Below are positions 32,457 through 37,338 of a stretch of DNA of 37,338 bases, piece after piece; within the stretch, counting starts at the first letter, position 1; each line of letters begins with the position of its first letter. Position numbers and translations under genes: made by a program. The notes under the pieces were generated by a model. It searched no databases. It worked only from the letters and a program-made list of their open reading frames with translations, and was not told where the DNA came from. This stretch comes from COMBO-56-21 sp038852315 (GTDB taxonomy: Archaea > Thermoplasmatota > Thermoplasmata > UBA10834). The stretch spans positions 1-37,338 of the forward strand of contig JAWCKF010000017.1 in the NCBI GenBank assembly GCA_038852315.1. The letters are read 5' to 3'.

Positions 32457-32696
32457 ATGGTTGTCGCGGAAGTCAGGGTCGAGCTGAAGAAGGGGGTGGC
32501 CGACCCTGAGGGCAAGAACACTCTGAAGGCGCTCGAGCTTCTCGGTTTTGAAGGGTTGAAAGACGTCAGGACCGTGAAGGTCTTCGAAATCCACATGGAC
32601 GGGGACGCGAAGGGTGCGGAGAAGAAGGTAGATGAGATGTGCAGGAAGCTTCTCGCTAACCCCGTCATACACAACTACTCGATCAAGATCAAGTGA
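32457..32696 (+). CDS. purS: phosphoribosylformylglycinamidine synthase subunit PurS
   Basis: 79 aa, the usual length. Small dimeric subunit that joins PurQ (glutaminase) and PurL (synthase) in step four of purine synthesis. Pattern AEVRVELKKGVADPEGKNTLKALELLGFEG and a final NPVIHNYSIKI. First gene of purS-purL-purQ; purL starts 9 bases after its stop. Confidence 0.94.
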   Translation: MVVAEVRVELKKGVADPEGKNTLKALELLGFEGLKDVRTVKVFEIHMDGDAKGAEKKVDEMCRKLLANPVIHNYSIKIK

Positions 32697-32705
32697 GGGA
32701 CCCGG

Positions 32706-35039
32706 ATGTCAACGGACAGGTTGTACGTTCGCCGGGATGTCCCGTTCGAGCTGGTGGAGATAGACCTCGAGTCTGCCAGCGACGATGAGCTTATGGAACT
32801 CAGCAGGGAGAGCGGCACTGGCCTCTCCCTAGAAGAGATGCACAGGGTCAGGGACTACTTCAGGTCGAAGGGAAGGAGGCCGACCGACGTCGAGCTTCAG
32901 TCCATAGGCCAGGCGTGGAGCGAGCACTGCTGCTACAAGAGTTCGAAGGTGTTCCTGAAGCAGTATGTGTTCGGCATCACATCGAGGCATGTGATTGAGA
33001 GAGGCGACGCGGGCGTAATGGAGTTCGACAGGGACCACGCGTACGCGCTCAGGATAGAAAGCCACAACCACCCGAGCGCGGTCGAGCCGTACGGCGGAGC
33101 CGCCACAGGTATAGGCGGCATCATAAGGGACGTGTTGTGCATGGGTGCCCAACCGATAGCTCTCGTAGACCCGCTCTTCTTCGGGCCCATAGACTACCCG
33201 GCCGAGAAGATCCCGCCTGGCATGAAGTCTCCGAAGTACCTAGTTGGAGGCGTGGTCGCGGGCATCCGAGACTACGGGAACCGGGTTGGCCTGCCGACGG
33301 TGTCCGGCGGATTGTGGTTCGACGAGAGTTACGTCGGCAACTGCCTGGTCAACGTCGGCTGCGTGGGCATAGCCGAGAAGAGGCTCATAAGAAGGAACGC
33401 GGTCCGCGGACCCGGTGACGTGCTTATTCTCGTCGGCGGAAGGACTGGCAGGGACGGCATCCACGGCGTCACTTTCGCTTCTGCGGTGCTCACCAAGGAG
33501 AGCGAGACGGAGTCGCGGGGGGCGGTGCAGCTCGGAGACCCGATAATGAAGGAGCCCGTCATCCACGCGGTGCTGGAAGCGAACGAGAGGGGCCTCGTGA
33601 ACGGCATGAAAGATCTCGGCGGCGGAGGCCTGTCCTGCGTGGTCGGGGAGATATCCCTCGCCGGCGGCTGCGGGGCCGAGGTCGACCTCTCAAAGGTGCC
33701 TCTCAAGGAGGAGGGACTCGCCCCTTGGGAGATCTGGGTGTCCGAATCCCAAGAGAGGATGATGCTCTCCGTCTCGCCAAGGAACGTGGAAGAGGTCCTG
33801 CACGTGTTCCGCCTCTGGGACGTACCTGCGACGCCGATAGGCAAGGTCATCAGGGAGAAGGTCGTGCGACTGTACTTCCAGGGCGAGAAAGTCTTCGACC
33901 TCGAGCTGGATTTCCTGACTGCTGGTCCCGTGTACTGCAGACCGTGCCGTGCGGAGCGCCGCGCGCGTAAGCGGGCCGAGAGACTCCCGAGGGCGAAGGA
34001 GAGATACGACAGAGAGCTCCTGAAGCTGCTAGCCTCGCCCAACATTTGCAACAAGGACTGGGTCATAAGACAGTACGACCACGAAGTCAGGGGCGCGACC
34101 GTGATCAAACCCCTCCACGGCAAGCTCGGACACTGGAGCCATGGCGACGCCGCGGTGCTCAAGCCGATCGAGGAATCGTTCAGAGGCCTGGCCATCGCCA
34201 CTGCAGCGAACCCGTTCTTCTCAGCGATAGACCCCTACAGAGGCGGCAAGAGCATAGTCGACGAGATGTGCAGGAACCTCGCAGCCGTCGGCGCGAGGCC
34301 TCACTCGTTCACGGACTGCCTCAACTTCGGCAACCCCGAGAAGCCTGACAGGCTGTGGCAGTTCAGGGAGGTAGTCCGAGGGATGGGCGAGGTTGCGGAG
34401 GCGCTCAAGATACCGATACCCTCGGGCAACGTGAGCTTCTACAACGAATCTCCCGCGGGCGCCGTCCTGCCCACTGCGACGGTGCTCGGCTGCGGCATAG
34501 TGAGCGATGTGAGGAAGTGCGTCACCTCCGACTTCAAGGCTGAGGGAGACACCGTGGCGCTCATCGGCACGACGAGGCCCGAGATGGGGGGCTCGGAATA
34601 CTACCGCATGACGAAGAGTTATTCGAGACGCGTGCCAGACGTCTCAGTTCCTGAACTGAGGGCGGCCCTCGATGTCGTAGTCGGTGGTATCGAGAGGGGG
34701 GCGATAGTTGCGTGCCATGACGTGTCCGACGGGGGCTTGGCGGTAGCGCTCGCTGAGATGTGCATCGGAGGCGATGTCGGCGCGGACATAGACTTGCCTC
34801 CGGGTGACGGAATGAGGTCCGACGTGAAACTCTTCTCCGAGAGCAACACGAGATGGGTAGTGGAGCTTAGGAAGGGGAGGGAGAAGCAGCTGCCGAGGGA
34901 CAGGAAGGTAAAGGTGACGAGGTTGGGCATTGTCTCGGGCGACGCCCTCTCGATATCTGCGGGCAGACCGCTCGTTGACCTCGGCGTCGCAAAGCTCGCA
35001 GAAAGCTTCAACAACACCCTCTGGAGGATGCTGGGATGA
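32706..35039 (+). CDS. purL: phosphoribosylformylglycinamidine synthase subunit PurL
   Basis: Converts FGAR to FGAM with ATP and ammonia supplied by PurQ. 777 aa, the small-PurL form, somewhat long. Signature IGQAWSEHCCYKSSK, ESHNHPSAVEPYGGAATG, MKDLGGGGLSC in the first AIRS-like half, and the second half with PIPSGNVSFYNES and VACHDVSDGGLAVALAEM. A basic linker (CRPCRAERRARKRAERLPRA) separates the halves. Ribosome site GAGGGAC upstream; ATGA overlap with purQ. Confidence 0.95.
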   Translation: MSTDRLYVRRDVPFELVEIDLESASDDELMELSRESGTGLSLEEMHRVRDYFRSKGRRPTDVELQSIGQAWSEHCCYKSSKVFLKQYVFGITSRHVIERGDAGVMEFDRDHAYALRIESHNHPSAVEPYGGAATGIGGIIRDVLCMGAQPIALVDPLFFGPIDYPAEKIPPGMKSPKYLVGGVVAGIRDYGNRVGLPTVSGGLWFDESYVGNCLVNVGCVGIAEKRLIRRNAVRGPGDVLILVGGRTGRDGIHGVTFASAVLTKESETESRGAVQLGDPIMKEPVIHAVLEANERGLVNGMKDLGGGGLSCVVGEISLAGGCGAEVDLSKVPLKEEGLAPWEIWVSESQERMMLSVSPRNVEEVLHVFRLWDVPATPIGKVIREKVVRLYFQGEKVFDLELDFLTAGPVYCRPCRAERRARKRAERLPRAKERYDRELLKLLASPNICNKDWVIRQYDHEVRGATVIKPLHGKLGHWSHGDAAVLKPIEESFRGLAIATAANPFFSAIDPYRGGKSIVDEMCRNLAAVGARPHSFTDCLNFGNPEKPDRLWQFREVVRGMGEVAEALKIPIPSGNVSFYNESPAGAVLPTATVLGCGIVSDVRKCVTSDFKAEGDTVALIGTTRPEMGGSEYYRMTKSYSRRVPDVSVPELRAALDVVVGGIERGAIVACHDVSDGGLAVALAEMCIGGDVGADIDLPPGDGMRSDVKLFSESNTRWVVELRKGREKQLPRDRKVKVTRLGIVSGDALSISAGRPLVDLGVAKLAESFNNTLWRMLG

Positions 35040-35866
35040 AGGTCAGCAAGGTCAATGTGTGCGTCCTGAGGATAGAGGGCACGAACTGCGAGGAGGAGTC
35101 CTACCTCGCTTTCAGAAGGCTTGGAGCGAGGCCTGAGAAGGTTCATCTGAAGCAGCTGACAGGCACCGATGTGCTTCCCGAAGAGCGTCGAAACCTCTCA
35201 GACTACCACATACTGGTCCTACCTGGCGGCTTCTCGGCGGGGGACTACGTCCGCGCTGGTGCAATCTTCGCCGCGCGCCTGAAAAGCAAGCTGTCCACGG
35301 AACTGGTTGACTTCGTGAAATCAGGGAAGCCGGTGCTCGGGATATGCAACGGGTTCCAGATACTCGTCGAGTCGGGGCTGTTGCCTGCCATGTCCGCTGT
35401 GATGTCGGACTGCCCGGAGGCGGTTCTTGGAACGAACGATTCTGCCCGGTTCGAATGCCGGCCGACGTTGCTGAAGAAGGTCAACCGGGGCAGCTGCGTT
35501 TTCACCTCCAGGATACCCCCTGAGAAGATATCCCTGATACCGTCGGCCCACGCCGAGGGGAAGCTCATGTTCCCGCTCGAGCTGTCCCAGGAGATCGTGA
35601 GGCAGCTGGAAGAGAACGACCAGATAGTGTTCAAGTACGTAGACCCCGATGGCAACCTGGCAGGCTATCCATGGTGCCCCAACGGCTCCACAGACAACAT
35701 CGCTGGGATATGCAACAGGGATGGGAACGTTTTCGGTCTGATGCCCCATCCCGAGAGGGTGTTCTTCAGATACACGCACCCTGACTGGACGAGACAGCCT
35801 GACGGACCTGGCGACGGCCGGGCAGTGTTCGAGTCAGTCCTGGACTACGTCACGAAGAAGTTGTGA
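35036..35866 (+). CDS. purQ: phosphoribosylformylglycinamidine synthase subunit PurQ (glutaminase)
   Basis: Class I glutamine amidotransferase giving ammonia to PurL. 276 aa. VLRIEGTNCEEE at the start; oxyanion region LPGGFSAGDYVRAGA; nucleophile Cys104 in LGICNGFQIL; His and Glu of the triad in GLMPHPERVF. Longer than the about 225-aa bacterial PurQ and closer to archaeal forms. Starts inside the purL stop. It ends 12 bases before the convergent riboflavin kinase gene. Confidence 0.95.
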   Translation: MKVSKVNVCVLRIEGTNCEEESYLAFRRLGARPEKVHLKQLTGTDVLPEERRNLSDYHILVLPGGFSAGDYVRAGAIFAARLKSKLSTELVDFVKSGKPVLGICNGFQILVESGLLPAMSAVMSDCPEAVLGTNDSARFECRPTLLKKVNRGSCVFTSRIPPEKISLIPSAHAEGKLMFPLELSQEIVRQLEENDQIVFKYVDPDGNLAGYPWCPNGSTDNIAGICNRDGNVFGLMPHPERVFFRYTHPDWTRQPDGPGDGRAVFESVLDYVTKKL

Positions 35867-35878
35867 GCACGGACCGTC

Positions 35879-36535
35879 TCAGAGCGAGACTATCAGCTCG
35901 ACCTGGTCGCCGTCCTTGAGACCGAGTGAGCGCCTCAGATGGTACTTGCATATGACTTCGACGATGTCCGTGTGGTGCGACCTCACGGGAAGCACCACGG
36001 CGCATTCCATGTTGTGTATCGTGGCCAAGAAGCACTTGACGTCGCCGAAAGTGCGACCCTCCTTCTCGAAGCCCTTGATCAGGATGCCCTCGGCCTTCCG
36101 GAGTATGTCCAGCTTGGGCAGCTCCGGATCCGCCAGCCGCAGGTTTAGCGTTCCCTCGTACGGTTTGAACCACAGCTTCTTCTGAAACTGCTCGGCGTAC
36201 GCCTCCTGGTTCACGTAATACTGCCCCTCGCCCAGCCCGGAGGTAACGGTCCCGATGATGACGACGTGGTCCTTCATCTCGAATATGCGCTGGTAGTCAG
36301 AGTACTCCTTCCTCAGGAGGTCGAAACCCTTGTCGGTGAGTTTTATGCGCTGTCTCCTGGCACCCAAGTCGCGCTCTATGAGCCCCTCGCCAAGCAGCTC
36401 AAGTATCTTCTTCGAGGCTGACTGCTGACTGATCTCTAGCACATTCCCGAGTTCACGGGAGGATATGGCGATGTAGTCGTGGACGCCACCCATGAGGGCG
36501 ATGTGCTTCAGGGTGGCTATCTGCTTCTCGTGCAT
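35879..36535 (-). CDS. rbkR: winged-helix regulator fused to CTP-dependent riboflavin kinase
   Basis: 218 aa in two parts. Residues about 1-85: winged helix (SSRELGNVLEISQQSASKKILELLGEGLIER, then a wing QRIKLTDKGFDLL). Residues about 90-218: archaeal riboflavin kinase, making FMN with CTP, with GTVTSGLGEGQYYV, a GTLNLRL strand and a closing GDQVELIV. This fusion is known as a regulator of riboflavin genes that is also an enzyme, so it may sense flavin. A TATA-like AAAGATATTAG (36562-36572, minus strand) is about 33 bp before the ATG. No riboflavin synthesis gene is nearby. Confidence 0.9.
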   Translation of the reverse strand: MHEKQIATLKHIALMGGVHDYIAISSRELGNVLEISQQSASKKILELLGEGLIERDLGARRQRIKLTDKGFDLLRKEYSDYQRIFEMKDHVVIIGTVTSGLGEGQYYVNQEAYAEQFQKKLWFKPYEGTLNLRLADPELPKLDILRKAEGILIKGFEKEGRTFGDVKCFLATIHNMECAVVLPVRSHHTDIVEVICKYHLRRSLGLKDGDQVELIVSL

Positions 36536-36589
36536 TGCGCCCGTCCGATAGGCATGTTCGGCTAATATCTTTTTGCCGGCAGGCGATGG

Positions 36590-36949
36590 TCAGAAATCGT
36601 CGGCGACCAGATACTTCTCGCCCCTGAGGCGGACCACGGGTATGCGGAGCTCGCGAAGGCGTCTGATGAGCTCTCTGTCGTTGGTTAGCACGGCCGCGTT
36701 CCTCCTCGACGCTATGTCGATGACGGCCTCGTCACCGGAGAGTTCAGTCTCCACTATCTTGTATCTTCTGGCGAGCTTGAGGGCTGCCTGCGAGCGCCTG
36801 TCCCCCGACCTTGCGAGTTCGCCGAGCACGGAGCTGGGCACGAACACGGGGATGTCTCCGAACAGCCTCGACAACTCCCTGTCTATGTTGACCTTGAACT
36901 GGAACGGGACCAGGAGTCCGTTGGCATCAAGAACGACGCAGTCGGGCAC
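36590..36949 (-). CDS. PIN-domain protein (Fcf1-like), next to eIF2 gamma
   Basis: 119 aa. PIN nuclease fold with the acidic residues in place: Asp8 (VVLDANGLL), Glu44 (LGEL), Asp73/Asp78 (SGDEAVID) and Asp91 (LTNDREL). PIN proteins usually cut RNA. This archaeal type follows the eIF2 gamma gene in many genomes and may act in rRNA or tRNA processing rather than as a toxin; no antitoxin-like gene is beside it. It starts 9 bases after the eIF2 gamma stop. Confidence 0.85.
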   Translation of the reverse strand: MPDCVVLDANGLLVPFQFKVNIDRELSRLFGDIPVFVPSSVLGELARSGDRRSQAALKLARRYKIVETELSGDEAVIDIASRRNAAVLTNDRELIRRLRELRIPVVRLRGEKYLVADDF

Positions 36950-36958
36950 GGCGCTCGC

Positions 36959-37338
36959 CTACTCCACCACTCCGTAGCCGATGAGCCTCCACTTTCCCGC
37001 GATACGCCTGGATATCGCGATCCTTTGGCCTGGCTCTACGCAAACCGGTATCTTGAGCGTTACATCGGCCGAGCTCTCCCGCCCGCTCCTGATCACACCA
37101 ACAGTGGTGGCGGTTCCCACGCTCAGCATGAGTGGCTCGTTGGTCTTGAGGGCGTCCACAGCGAGCTCGGAGGACACCCCCACCACGCGCTTCATCAGCT
37201 CCGTCTTCATGGTTATCTCGCTGACGACGGGCGGGAGCGTGCCAGGCTCACCCGCTATCCTGCCCACCAGCGAATCGGACTTCGTGAATGCGGGGTCAAG
37301 CCCCGTGCCTATAGCGATTAGGCCGCCCGGCACCGCCT
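36959..37338 (-). CDS. eif2g: translation initiation factor aIF2 gamma subunit, C-terminal part
   Basis: Last about 126 residues; the gene enters from the right edge. Sequence starts AVPGGLIAIGTGLDPAFTK, the highly conserved domain II segment of eIF2 gamma, followed by SLVGRIAGEPGTLPPV and domain III ending KWRLIGYGVVE. The factor binds Met-tRNAi and GTP. The G domain lies outside the window. Domain II-III form fits aIF2 gamma better than EF-Tu or SelB. Confidence 0.93.
   Translation of the reverse strand, partial: AVPGGLIAIGTGLDPAFTKSDSLVGRIAGEPGTLPPVVSEITMKTELMKRVVGVSSELAVDALKTNEPLMLSVGTATTVGVIRSGRESSADVTLKIPVCVEPGQRIAISRRIAGKWRLIGYGVVE

Noticed and set aside
36590..36949. VapC toxin of a toxin-antitoxin pair
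   Set aside because: No small antitoxin gene is adjacent; position directly behind eIF2 gamma matches the conserved archaeal housekeeping arrangement.

Overview
The window looks like a chromosomal piece of a GC-rich (about 60% by eye) archaeon. The evidence is archaeal information-processing genes (eIF2 gamma C-terminus, GINS51, HerA, a GPN-loop NTPase, archaeal-type ProRS, a tRNA-Lys with an intron after position 37), archaeal metabolic forms (CoaBC plus pantoate kinase, PurS/PurL/PurQ, the winged-helix plus CTP-dependent riboflavin kinase fusion) and TATA-like boxes about 25-35 bp before many starts, several apparently leaderless. The gene set suits a heterotrophic, peptide-using member of Thermoplasmatota. 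That placement is inference; no rRNA or other decisive marker lies in the window.

Layout. 1-3461 (minus): HAD hydrolase, beta-CASP-like metallo-beta-lactamase, threonine dehydrogenase and the start of kbl. 3613-4925 (plus): two overlapping CARF-winged-helix regulators. 4930-5826 (minus): intron-containing tRNA-Lys(CTT) followed by a GPN-loop NTPase. 5949-8983 (minus): two MttB-family methyltransferases in tandem. 9191-11422: YycJ-like hydrolase, GINS51, DUF167 and a small Toprim protein. 11471-14513: gcvPA-gcvPB and a convergent stand-alone Lrp-type ligand-binding (RAM) protein. 14689-17442 (plus): tmk, coaBC, pantoate kinase. 17450-19785 (minus): zinc-ribbon membrane protein, DUF357, HerA. 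19914-22218 (plus): prs and proS. 22638-26588 (plus): peptide ABC binding protein and two permeases. 26657-31253 (minus): class III aminotransferase with a four-cluster ferredoxin, then an aldehyde:ferredoxin oxidoreductase with a second four-cluster ferredoxin. 31620-35866 (plus): TrmI, purS, purL, purQ. 35879-37338 (minus): riboflavin kinase/regulator, PIN protein, end of eIF2 gamma.

How it fits together (inference). Peptide import, transamination, AOR-type oxidation of aldehydes with ferredoxin reduction, threonine cleavage (Tdh/Kbl), glycine decarboxylation (GcvPA/B) and possible methylamine or betaine demethylation (MttB family) point to amino-acid and methyl-compound use. CoA, dTMP, PRPP and purine genes are ordinary anabolic neighbours.

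The most interesting parts are the CARF-wHTH pair with no CRISPR array or cas gene nearby and a palindrome before it; the MttB pair with no corrinoid-protein partner; a RAM gene that appears to start at CTG behind a palindrome overlapping its TATA box; and two long non-coding gaps (28588-28998 and 31254-31619), one with clustered inverted repeats and a terminator-like hairpin, the other with a possible three-way-junction fold. No CRISPR array, insertion sequence or integrase was seen.
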